Assembly: GCA_027008885.1 (NCBI GenBank)
Contig: JALVDQ010000493.1
Span: forward strand, 1 to 6,336
Source: Thiotrichaceae bacterium
Lineage (GTDB): Bacteria > Pseudomonadota > Gammaproteobacteria > Thiotrichales > Thiotrichaceae
Direction of reading: 5' to 3'
Length of the DNA: 6,336 nt
Below, in pieces: positions 1-5,805 of this stretch (its first letter is position 1; each line of letters starts with the position of its first letter). The notes beneath the pieces are model-generated. The model was given only the letters and a program-made list of their open reading frames with translations, made no database searches and had not been told where the DNA came from. The position numbers and the translations under genes are program-made.

Positions 1-983
1 GAACAGATACGCATAAAGGCGATACGGTCACGATGTTGTGGATCCATATTTGCCTGAATTTTGAAAATAAAGCCGCTAAATTTTTCTTCCAGTGGCGAAA
101 CTTCACGGCTGGTCGCCTGACGCGGCAATGGTGCAGGGGCGTATTTAACAAAATCTGCCAGCAATTCGGCGACGCCAAAGTTGTTTATTGCTGAACCAAA
201 GAAAACCGGGGTGAGTTCGCCGCGCAAATAGGCTTCTTTGTCAAATTCATTGCTTGCGCCAAGCACCAGTTCGATTTCTTCGCGTAATTCATCCGCCTGT
301 GTACCGATTAATTCATCCAAACGCGGATTGTCGATGCCATCAATGGTTTCGCCTTCAAGGATTTTGCCGTCATGGTTGGGGTCGTATAAATGCACGCGGT
401 CATGGTGTATGTGGTAAACGCCCTTGAGTCGCTTGCCCATGCCAATCGGCCATGTAACCGGAGCGCATTTGATTTTCAAAATGCTTTCAACTTCATCCAG
501 CAACTCAATCGGATCACGCCCTTCGCGGTCAAGCTTGTTGATAAAGGTCATAATGGGGGTGTCGCGTAAACGGCAGACTTCCATCAGCTTAATCGTTCTG
601 GGCTCGACGCCTTTGGCGACATCAATCACCATTAAGGCTGAATCAACCGCTGTCAGGGTGCGATAGGTGTCTTCCGAGAAGTCTTCGTGCCCTGGGGTAT
701 CCAGCAGATTGATGATTTTATCCGGATCGCCGGGATTTTCCTTATTGAGTGTATAGGGAAACTGCATCACGGAGGATGTGACCGAAATGCCACGATCTTT
801 TTCCATTGCCATCCAGTCAGAGGTGGCATGACGCGCTGCCTTGCGCCCCTTTACCGACCCTGCAAGCTGAATCGCGCCACCGAATAACAGTAGTTTTTCG
901 GTGATGGTGGTTTTACCCGCGTCGGGGTGCGAAATAATCGCAAATGTGCGACGCAGTGAGGTTTCTTCAGCGTGTGTTGACAT
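1..983 (-). CDS. prfC: Peptide chain release factor 3 (RF3), 3' end beyond window
   Basis: RF3 is a cytoplasmic translational GTPase that drives RF1 or RF2 off the ribosome after peptide release. 327 codons are visible of the roughly 525-530 usual for the family, so the C-terminal part lies off the left edge. The G domain is intact: P-loop SHPDAGKTT (residues 18-26), a RGIS-type switch I motif, DTPGHEDF (95-102), NKLD (149-152) and SAINNF (264-269). The last visible stretch, with KIQANMDP, opens the second domain. The reading frame is unbroken. The ATG at 983 gives [18 protein letters not shown], only a few residues shorter at the N-terminus than E. coli RF3 as I remember it. The start lies three bases after the argF stop codon (TAA ACC ATG) and has no Shine-Dalgarno sequence, so it is probably translated by coupling to argF as the third gene of an argD-argF-prfC operon. 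Confidence 0.97.
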   Translation of the reverse strand, partial: MSTHAEETSLRRTFAIISHPDAGKTTITEKLLLFGGAIQLAGSVKGRKAARHATSDWMAMEKDRGISVTSSVMQFPYTLNKENPGDPDKIINLLDTPGHEDFSEDTYRTLTAVDSALMVIDVAKGVEPRTIKLMEVCRLRDTPIMTFINKLDREGRDPIELLDEVESILKIKCAPVTWPIGMGKRLKGVYHIHHDRVHLYDPNHDGKILEGETIDGIDNPRLDELIGTQADELREEIELVLGASNEFDKEAYLRGELTPVFFGSAINNFGVAELLADFVKYAPAPLPRQATSREVSPLEEKFSGFIFKIQANMDPQHRDRIAFMRIC

Positions 984-986
984 GGT

Positions 987-1928
987 TTATGATGCTTTTT
1001 GCAAGGAAAGCTGTGAAGGCAAGCCAATGACTAAAGCCTCAAGCAGTGCTTTTTGTGCGTGCAGACGGTTTTCTGCTTCATCCCAGACGACGCTTTGTGG
1101 TCCTTCAAGCACGGCGGTGCTGACTTCTTCTTCACGGTGTGCAGGCAAACAGTGCATGAAAATGGCATCTTTATCAGCCAGTGCCATTGCCGCCGAATCA
1201 ACTTTAAAGTGTTTAAAGGCTTTTTCACGAATTTTCTGCTCTTGTTCCTGCCCCATGCTTGCCCAGACATCGGTTACAACCACATCAACCCCTTTAACTG
1301 CATCAGCAATATTATGATAAAGCGTTACATGCTCCCTGAGTGTTTCCATGAGTTCAGAGTTTGGCTCGTATCCTTCGGGACATGCTATATTGAGGTGAAA
1401 ACCAAATTGTTTGGCGGCATTCATCCATGAATGGCACATATTATTGCCATCGCCCACATAGGCAGCTGTTTTCCCCCTGATGCTGCCGCGATGCTCTTCG
1501 TAAGTCATCATATCAGCGAGAAGCTGGCAGGGGTGAAAATCATCGGTGAGCGCGTTAATAACGGGAACACTGGAGTGGGCAGCAAATTTCTCAACAATGT
1601 CATGCCCAAAGGTGCGGATCATCACAGCATCAACCATGCTGGAGATCACACGCGCACTGTCTTCAATGGGTTCGCCGCGACCTAACTGGGTATCGCGTGT
1701 CGAAAGAAACATGGCATGACCGCCAAGCTGGTTCATGCCGGCTTCAAATGAAACCCGTGTGCGTGTGGATGATTTCTCAAAAATCATCGCCAGTGTCATG
1801 TTTTTGAGTGGTTCGTATATTTCACCGCTTTTCCATTGTTTTTTCATTTCAATGGCGCGCTGCACAAGTTGTTGTAACTCGTCAGGGGTAAAATCCATCA
1901 AAGTAAGAAAATGTCTGATTTTTGACAT
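987..1928 (-). CDS. argF: Ornithine carbamoyltransferase
   Basis: This cytoplasmic enzyme joins carbamoyl phosphate and ornithine to give citrulline, the sixth step of arginine biosynthesis. Its 313 residues are a normal length for the anabolic enzyme. Visible signatures are the carbamoyl-phosphate loop STRTR (54-58), HPCQ (132-135), the domain-linking GDGNN (159-163), the ornithine-binding loop DVWASMG (220-226) and the catalytic HCLPAHR (259-265, with C260). All key residues are present. The ATG at 1928 is preceded on the minus strand by AGGA with 8 bases between, which supports this start. It lies 27 bases downstream of argD and 3 bases upstream of prfC, in one apparent operon. The anabolic role is inferred from the neighbouring argD and from the absence of arginine deiminase or carbamate kinase genes in the window. 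The symbol could equally be argI by some naming schemes. Confidence 0.97.
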   Translation of the reverse strand: MSKIRHFLTLMDFTPDELQQLVQRAIEMKKQWKSGEIYEPLKNMTLAMIFEKSSTRTRVSFEAGMNQLGGHAMFLSTRDTQLGRGEPIEDSARVISSMVDAVMIRTFGHDIVEKFAAHSSVPVINALTDDFHPCQLLADMMTYEEHRGSIRGKTAAYVGDGNNMCHSWMNAAKQFGFHLNIACPEGYEPNSELMETLREHVTLYHNIADAVKGVDVVVTDVWASMGQEQEQKIREKAFKHFKVDSAAMALADKDAIFMHCLPAHREEEVSTAVLEGPQSVVWDEAENRLHAQKALLEALVIGLPSQLSLQKAS

Positions 1929-1936
1929 AATCGTAA

Positions 1937-1940
1937 TCCT
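1937..1940 (-). promoter_or_regulatory. Shine-Dalgarno site of argF
   Basis: Read on the minus strand the argD-argF gap contains CAGGATTACGATT followed by ATG. The AGGA core sits 8 bases before the start codon, so argF has its own ribosome binding site, unlike prfC downstream. Confidence 0.7.
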
Positions 1941-1955
1941 GTTATGAAAGAGGTT

Positions 1956-3128
1956 TTATTTAACAAAGTTCTGAACCAGGATGCTGACTGTTTTGACTAT
2001 TTCGTCAGCCTGTTCTTTGGTGATAATCAATGGCGGCAGCAGTCGAATCGTTTTGCCTGCTGTAACATTGATCAACAGCTTTTGATCAAGCGCCTGCTTG
2101 ACCAGATCACCACAGTCTTTATTTAACTCAATGCCAAGCATTAAACCCTTGCCGCGAATATCAACAACGCCTTCGACGTTGCTTAATTCCTGTTTCAATT
2201 GTTGTAGCAGGTATTGCCCCATATTTTCTGCATTGGCACAGAGGTTTTTCTGTGTGATTACATCAAGCACACTGAGTGCGGCACGGGTTGCCAGCGGATT
2301 GCCGCCAAAAGTCGAGCCATGTGTACCAGGGGAAAAGACCTCAGCCGCTTTCCCGGATGCCAGACAAGCGCCAATCGGTACGCCGTTGCCAAGTGCTTTT
2401 GCCAGTGTCATAACATCAGGCTTGATATTATTGTGTTGAAAAGCAAACCACTTGCCTGTCCTGCCCATGCCGGTCTGGATTTCATCCAGCATCATCAGCC
2501 AGTTATTTTTGTTACAAATCTCACGAATCTGATTGAGATAATCATCATCCGGCACCACCACGCCGCCTTCTCCCTGAACGGGTTCAACTAATATTGCAAC
2601 AATATCGGCGTTGTTTTCGGCGACCTTGTTGATGGCATCAATATCATTGTAATTAACCCGCACAAAGCCTTCGACAAGCGGTGAGAAACCCGCCTGAACC
2701 TTGCGACTGCCTGTGGCAGACAAGGTAGCAAGCGTGCGCCCGTGAAAACTGCCTGATGCGACGATTATGTTGGGGCGTTCAATGCCCTGTTGTTTGCCAT
2801 AAAGTCGCGCCAGTTTAATCGCAGCTTCATTGGCTTCTGCACCAGAATTTCCAAAAAACACCTTGTCCATGCCCGATAAAGCGCAAAGCTTGTCGCCAAG
2901 CTCTATCTGGTGGGTTATTTTATAAAGATTAGAGGTATGAATAAGGGTGCGTGCCTGCTCTGCAATGGCATCTGCCACCTCAGGGTTGGCATGACCCAGG
3001 CTACACACGGCAACACCAGCAACGGCATCAAGATATTTGTTACCCTCAGTATCAAAGAGGTATGCACCTTTGCCACTTTCAAAAGCAACGGGCAGAGGAG
3101 CGTAAGTCGACATAAGTGATTCAGACAC
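1956..3128 (-). CDS. argD: Acetylornithine aminotransferase (class III, PLP-dependent)
   Basis: This cytoplasmic pyridoxal-phosphate enzyme transfers the amino group of glutamate to N-acetylglutamate semialdehyde, giving N-acetylornithine in arginine synthesis. Many ArgD enzymes also act on succinyl-diaminopimelate for lysine. In the 390-residue version chosen here, the marks of the fold are NSGAEANE (94-101), SFHGRT (127-132), EPVQGEGG (182-189), DEIQTGMGRTG (215-225, with D215 facing the pyridine nitrogen), TLAKALGNG (241-249, with K244 the Schiff-base lysine), HGSTFGGNPLA (270-280) and RLLPPL (362-367). The start is uncertain. I prefer the GTG at 3126-3128: AGGA lies 9 bases upstream and the product begins (M)SESLMSTYAPLPVAF, like many ArgD N-termini. 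A GTG at 3152 would add 8 residues but lacks a site, and the ATG at 3113 would remove 5. It is the first gene of the argD-argF-prfC run. Ornithine or 4-aminobutyrate aminotransferases are close relatives; the argF neighbour favours ArgD. Confidence 0.94.
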   Translation of the reverse strand: MSESLMSTYAPLPVAFESGKGAYLFDTEGNKYLDAVAGVAVCSLGHANPEVADAIAEQARTLIHTSNLYKITHQIELGDKLCALSGMDKVFFGNSGAEANEAAIKLARLYGKQQGIERPNIIVASGSFHGRTLATLSATGSRKVQAGFSPLVEGFVRVNYNDIDAINKVAENNADIVAILVEPVQGEGGVVVPDDDYLNQIREICNKNNWLMMLDEIQTGMGRTGKWFAFQHNNIKPDVMTLAKALGNGVPIGACLASGKAAEVFSPGTHGSTFGGNPLATRAALSVLDVITQKNLCANAENMGQYLLQQLKQELSNVEGVVDIRGKGLMLGIELNKDCGDLVKQALDQKLLINVTAGKTIRLLPPLIITKEQADEIVKTVSILVQNFVK

Positions 3129-3137
3129 AACAACATT

Positions 3138-3143
3138 TCCTGC
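3138..3143 (-). promoter_or_regulatory. Shine-Dalgarno site that decides the argD start
   Basis: On the minus strand GCAGGA occurs here, with 9 bases between AGGA and the GTG at 3126-3128. Neither the GTG at 3150-3152 nor the ATG at 3111-3113 has a comparable site at usual distance, so this favours the 390-residue ArgD. Confidence 0.5.
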
Positions 3144-3196
3144 GTTAAACACAAAAGGAGCAGGCTCTTCCGGTAAATAAAGCTTATTAGAATCCT

Positions 3197-3222
3197 GCTC
3201 GCACTTTTGCGAGAAAACGAGC
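3197..3222 (-). repeat. Two overlapping, mutually exclusive hairpins in the argD leader
   Basis: A perfect 6-bp stem (CTCGCA at 3198-3203 with TGCGAG at 3208-3213, 4-base loop) overlaps a second possible 5-bp stem (GCTCG at 3197-3201 with CGAGC at 3218-3222). They share bases and cannot both form fully. On the minus strand no T-run follows, so this is not an intrinsic terminator for argD. A leader switch is possible, but chance is also plausible. Confidence 0.35.
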
Positions 3223-3223
3223 G

Positions 3224-3252
3224 ATGCTGTCAGATAATATTCCAGTTGTCAA
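3224..3252 (-). promoter_or_regulatory. Candidate promoter for the argD operon
   Basis: A perfect -35 hexamer TTGACA reads on the minus strand at 3252-3247. With a 17-base spacer the -10 position is CAGCAT (3229-3224), which matches TATAAT at only three of six positions. Another candidate -10, TCTAAT (3191-3186), lacks a good -35, and a perfect TATAAT (3349-3344) also lacks one. No ARG box was recognised. The assignment is tentative. Confidence 0.25.
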
Positions 3253-3470
3253 TCCAATTCTTTGTTGAGCCACTTGCGCTGTGCGTTAAGCTGTTGAAAC
3301 ATAAGGACTGATAAACAGGAAGAAGGTATAACTCATTGATTTTATTATAGGGTGAAAATTCTGAGAAAGAGAGCTTTTCCAAAAAAAAGCATTGTAAGTC
3401 ATTGATATATGTATAACCCTTGGGGTAAATTTTTTTTGAAGGCACTATTTTCTAATATGATTTCAATAAC

Positions 3471-3480
3471 TTGTATACAA
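3471..3480. repeat. Perfect 10-bp palindrome TTGTATACAA
   Basis: The sequence equals its own reverse complement and lies mid-way in the divergent region, away from any coding frame. This shape suits a dimeric DNA-binding protein, but no regulator can be named. In such AT-rich DNA a 10-bp palindrome can occur by chance. Confidence 0.35.
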
Positions 3481-3537
3481 CGCAAGTGCCTCTTGTTTTT
3501 GTTTATCTATTACCTCCTTGTGAATCTCAAGCACTAT

Positions 3538-3561
3538 AAATCGCAAAACAAATCGCAAAAT
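3538..3561. repeat. Tandem direct repeat, 12 bp twice
   Basis: AAATCGCAAAAC (3538-3549) is followed at once by AAATCGCAAAAT (3550-3561), differing only in the last base. An A-rich run follows. The A-tracts are in phase at near one helical turn, so DNA bending or replication slippage are the simplest readings. Two copies are too few for an array. Confidence 0.7.
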
Positions 3562-3578
3562 AAAAAAACAAACGAAAG

Positions 3579-3646
3579 AGGTAGCCGTTTATCAGGGAAA
3601 CATGAGAAAGAATAAACATTAATCTTATATTAAGCTATGGCTACCT
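3579..3646. repeat. 8-bp inverted repeat with 52-base spacer
   Basis: AGGTAGCC (3579-3586) is the exact reverse complement of GGCTACCT (3639-3646). In RNA the pairing can extend two more pairs inward, including one G-U. A small inner hairpin, TTAAT with ATTAA around 3619-3633, could stack inside it. This could be a transcript fold or a pair of binding half-sites; no known RNA family is recognised. Confidence 0.4.
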
Positions 3647-3677
3647 ATAATTTTAGACTCTTAGGGTTTAGTTTTGC

Positions 3678-3691
3678 TGTAGCTTGCTACA
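3678..3691. repeat. 14-bp inverted repeat TGTAGC-TT-GCTACA
   Basis: Two perfect 6-base arms are separated by two bases, at 3678-3683 and 3686-3691, in the upstream region of the secreted-protein gene. A four-A run follows on the plus strand. The compact form is more like an operator for a dimeric regulator than an RNA hairpin, since a 2-base loop is too tight. The function is unknown. Confidence 0.45.
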
Positions 3692-3722
3692 AAATAATAA
3701 AAATAACACTAAGCGAACTGGG

Positions 3723-3754
3723 TAAACACCCCATTCTTGCGGAAAAGGTGTTTA
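3723..3754. repeat. 8-bp perfect inverted repeat TAAACACC / GGTGTTTA
   Basis: TAAACACC (3723-3730) and GGTGTTTA (3747-3754) are perfect reverse complements, 16 bases apart. The right arm overlaps the TATACT hexamer at 3753-3758 and ends 12 bases before the TATAAT at 3767-3772, so a protein bound here would sit on the likely promoter of the 624-residue protein. It could also form a stem-loop if transcription starts further upstream. Confidence 0.45.
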
Positions 3755-3766
3755 TACTCTGAAAAT

Positions 3767-3772
3767 TATAAT
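3767..3772 (+). promoter_or_regulatory. Candidate -10 element of the secreted-protein gene
   Basis: A perfect TATAAT lies 41 bases before the ATG at 3814, which would give a leader of about 35 bases. No TTGACA-like -35 exists at 16-18 bases upstream (the sequence there is AAAGGT or near it). That may mean an activator is required, or that TATACT at 3753-3758 or a more distant promoter is used. Confidence 0.35.
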
Positions 3773-3783
3773 AATCAAAAAAA

Positions 3784-3803
3784 GCTAGTTAATCTAGCAA
3801 GGG
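3784..3803 (+). promoter_or_regulatory. Short leader hairpin and Shine-Dalgarno of the secreted-protein gene
   Basis: GCTAG (3784-3788) pairs with CTAGC (3794-3798) over a 5-base loop, and AAGGG follows directly at 3799-3803. The start codon is 10 bases after the last G, a slightly long spacing. The hairpin stands just before the ribosome binding site without hiding it. Confidence 0.5.
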
Positions 3804-3813
3804 CAAATAAAAA

Positions 3814-5688
3814 ATGAGAAAAAAAATACTTTCAATGTCTATTGCTGCTGTTATGACAGCATTTACAAGTTCGGGGGTTATGGCGTTTGATACCGATGGT
3901 TGTTCAACTTGTTCTAATGACGGACCGATTCTGGTTCAGAATGAAGCTGATATGGCAGCTGGATACCAAGGCAATAACCTACCTGAAATAAATGGTACAC
4001 CTGCAGATAAACAGAATCCTCACCCTCCAGTACAATCTTTTACCAACCTTAAACTTTCTTCCAATGGTTTAGGTGATGCTTTAATCTTCCCAATGTTTAA
4101 GCAGGAAGATGGTTGGGGAACAGAAATTGTTGTAAGAAATACTGATCAGGATCATGCTATTGTAGCTAAAGTTGCTGTTTATGCTGCGGATGATTCTGAA
4201 GAAGTATTGGATTTTAATGTTTACCTGTCTGCTACCGATGTTGCGCGTTTCAAGATAGAGAATGGAAAAGTAACCAGTGAAGACGGCTCAATTCTTCGCG
4301 TATTCCCGGCCCCTTCTAGTAACTCAAATGATGTCACACGTGATAAGTTTGCTTCAAAAGCCAGACCTTTTAGCCGGGATTTAAGCGCAACAACAGGTTA
4401 CGTTGTTGTTTATGGTATGGCTCAAGCTTCTACTGATCAAGATTCTATTGATGACCAGGATATGCGTTACCATAAACAACATCCTCGACTGTTCAAAAAC
4501 TATAGGCGTGAGCTTGATACATGCCGACCTGGCTGGAGAAATGGTCATCAAAATGCCATGAAAAATGGAACATACACAAGACATACACTCGCGTCGCCCA
4601 GTGTTGAGAATTATAGTGTTGCGGCTCCCAATCAGGCAAATAACTGTAACCTGGTGGTAAATGCAGATGCTTTTGATGCCATTAACAGAGTCGTTGATTC
4701 AGCAACGCAAGCTTCAGTACTTGCAAGTAAAATTACAGATAAAGCAACTGCTTTGCAAGCAAGCTTGCAAGTAAATGTAATGTTAACTGAAGTTAATGCT
4801 CTTGGTAATATCCTTGGTGATATAGATTCTAAAGTTACCCAGGTTCAAAAATTACTTGAAGTATCAAAAACAGCTATTGATAAAGCAATAGAGGTAATAA
4901 ATCCTAATGATCAGGCAACTCCAGAGCAATTAGCTAAAATTGCTTCTACTATAAATGATATAGCTCAAGAAGTTGCAACAGCCGCTACGAGCGCATCTAG
5001 TTCAGCAACTCCTTCTGCACCTGGTAACTTCTTTGGTGATGTTGATCCAAGTCTGACAGGAATCGTCAGACTGTACAATGCAACAAATGGTGCAAGAGAT
5101 ATGATTCTTCCTGCGACAGCCATTGAAAACTTTACCTCTGGAAATAAAATTATTTATACAGAGGGCGAAATAGCATCTTTGCAAGACAGAAGAATTGTAG
5201 ATGGTAGTAATGGTTGGGCAAAATATTTCGAACATGGTATCAGAACTGATGCTAAAGCATTTACAGTCCGACAAGCAGTCTATAATTTTGCTGCTGATTC
5301 ATTGGCTAATCAACTGGTCATTACACAGCCTTATAAGCGTGTATTAGTTCAATTGGGAAATGATGACGGTTATTGGCAAGATACAGATAAAGATTTTGGT
5401 GGGTTTTCATTCCTTTATAATGTTTTTGATGAAAATGAACATATTGACAATATTTCCTATACAGAATCACCGCATAATTCAGGTCGCAAAATTCTTCCAA
5501 ATGAGTTAGAGATTATGGCTAATCTGGAAGAAGGTACTGAATTTGATGGTAAAGATGGCTTCGCTATGCTGAGATTCACTGATATTAATGGAAATGACTC
5601 AGGGCTACCTGCCATTATTACCCAAATGATTGGCACAACTGTTGGCGGCGTTCCACAGGTTAACTGGGTTTATTCTCAAACTAAATAA
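3814..5688 (+). CDS. Exported beta-rich surface-type protein with an internal helical segment (function unknown)
   Basis: The protein has 624 residues. A signal peptide is clear: RKK at 2-4, a hydrophobic core, and a likely cut after VMA (22-24). The mature N-terminus carries CSTC (30-33). Residues 86-146 form a beta-rich module with DALIFPMF (88-95), GWGTEIVVRN (100-109) and EEVLDFNVYLS (129-139). This wording resembles large exported proteins I have seen annotated as cell surface proteins in environmental Proteobacteria, a memory-level match only. Residues 284-397 are alanine- and leucine-rich and look helical or coiled-coil, broken near NPND (363-366) and ending in a Ser/Ala/Pro linker (about 392-403). 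From about 405 the chain is beta-like again to the stop. C237 and C278 are the only other cysteines. There is no C-terminal anchor, PEP-CTERM or LPXTG signal, and no haem CxxCH. DNA is AT-richer than in the arg genes. It is divergent from argD; a lipoprotein gene follows after 117 bases. Confidence 0.85.
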   Translation: MRKKILSMSIAAVMTAFTSSGVMAFDTDGCSTCSNDGPILVQNEADMAAGYQGNNLPEINGTPADKQNPHPPVQSFTNLKLSSNGLGDALIFPMFKQEDGWGTEIVVRNTDQDHAIVAKVAVYAADDSEEVLDFNVYLSATDVARFKIENGKVTSEDGSILRVFPAPSSNSNDVTRDKFASKARPFSRDLSATTGYVVVYGMAQASTDQDSIDDQDMRYHKQHPRLFKNYRRELDTCRPGWRNGHQNAMKNGTYTRHTLASPSVENYSVAAPNQANNCNLVVNADAFDAINRVVDSATQASVLASKITDKATALQASLQVNVMLTEVNALGNILGDIDSKVTQVQKLLEVSKTAIDKAIEVINPNDQATPEQLAKIASTINDIAQEVATAATSASSSATPSAPGNFFGDVDPSLTGIVRLYNATNGARDMILPATAIENFTSGNKIIYTEGEIASLQDRRIVDGSNGWAKYFEHGIRTDAKAFTVRQAVYNFAADSLANQLVITQPYKRVLVQLGNDDGYWQDTDKDFGGFSFLYNVFDENEHIDNISYTESPHNSGRKILPNELEIMANLEEGTEFDGKDGFAMLRFTDINGNDSGLPAIITQMIGTTVGGVPQVNWVYSQTK

Positions 5689-5697
5689 TAGATAGAC

Positions 5698-5769
5698 TTG
5701 ATTCAGCCTTAAAAACAACTTGCATGGCTTAATTTAAGCTATGCAAGTATTTAAGCTCTTTTGAATCAA
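5698..5769. terminator. Nested inverted repeat, probable terminator after the secreted-protein gene
   Basis: An inner stem of 13-14 pairs (5718-5731 with 5735-5748, one G-U, 3-base loop) lies within an outer perfect 8-bp arm pair TTGATTCA (5698-5705) and TGAATCAA (5762-5769). On the plus strand the stem is followed by TATTTAAGCTCTTTT, an imperfect U-rich tail. On the minus strand it is followed shortly by TTTTT (5715-5711), so it could also stop antisense transcription. It occupies most of the 117-base gap before the lipoprotein gene, which suggests the two genes are at least partly separate units. Confidence 0.55.
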
Positions 5770-5796
5770 AACTATTATCCAAAAATAAAAAACAAT

Positions 5797-5800
5797 GGGG
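5797..5800 (+). promoter_or_regulatory. Shine-Dalgarno site of the lipoprotein gene
   Basis: GGGG with a following A (TGGGGA context) stands 5 bases before the ATG at 5806. It supports that start, which also gives a canonical lipoprotein signal peptide. Confidence 0.6.
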
Positions 5801-5805
5801 ACAAA

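Larger units (their letters stand above)
3129..3813. other. Divergent AT-rich intergenic region, no convincing gene
   Basis: About 685 bases separate the divergent argD and secreted-protein genes. The open frames here (minus 3230-3445, plus 3409-3615) have no ribosome binding site and no recognisable domain. Composition is strongly AT-rich with A and T runs, for example T runs around 3430-3437 and A runs around 3562-3568. The stretch should hold promoters for both sides. It contains several separate inverted or direct repeats, listed individually. No tRNA, known riboswitch or insertion sequence was recognised. Confidence 0.75.

Noticed and set aside
901..1317. Plus-strand 138-codon frame opposite argF and prfC, and similar frames opposite argD
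   Set aside because: They are antisense shadows of strongly supported genes. Their translations are Ser/Cys/Ala-rich with no recognisable motif.
3153..3260. ArgR-binding ARG box upstream of argD
   Set aside because: No pair of TGAAT/ATTCA-like half-sites at the correct spacing was found, only isolated weak matches.
3416..3437. Intrinsic terminator at ACCC...GGGT followed by a T-run
   Set aside because: The stem is only 4 bp with a 3-base loop, and no plus-strand gene lies upstream that would need it.
3230..3445. Minus-strand 71-codon open frame upstream of argD
   Set aside because: No Shine-Dalgarno site, no domain, and it covers the candidate argD promoter and several repeats. Looks like chance in AT-rich DNA.
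3538..3561. Start of a CRISPR array
   Set aside because: The two 12-bp units are directly adjacent with no spacer and are too short for CRISPR repeats.
3409..3615. Plus-strand 68-codon open frame with a hydrophobic stretch in the intergenic region
   Set aside because: No ribosome binding site before the ATG. The hydrophobic part comes from T-rich DNA and the KSQNKSQNKK part from the 12-bp tandem repeat. No family resemblance.
3715..3762. Sigma-E or sigma-54 promoter before the secreted-protein gene
   Set aside because: GAACT and TCTGA are present but 38 bases apart, far from the needed spacing. TTGC at 3737 lacks a TGGCAC at the -24 position.
3901..3912. CSTC as a c-type haem binding site
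   Set aside because: The residue after the second Cys is Ser, not His, and no other CxxCH exists in the protein.
4720..4775. Repeated CTTGCAAGTAAA at 4720-4731 and 4764-4775 inside the secreted-protein gene
   Set aside because: The two copies are read in different frames and fall in low-complexity helix-coding DNA, so a functional repeat is not supported.
5002..5274. Minus-strand 90-codon frame inside the secreted-protein gene
   Set aside because: It is antisense to a well-supported coding frame, Cys-rich at random, with no domain.
5600..5688. C-terminal sorting signal (PEP-CTERM, LPXTG or membrane anchor) on the secreted protein
   Set aside because: The last residues (VNWVYSQTK) lack the motif, hydrophobic helix and basic tail that such signals require.
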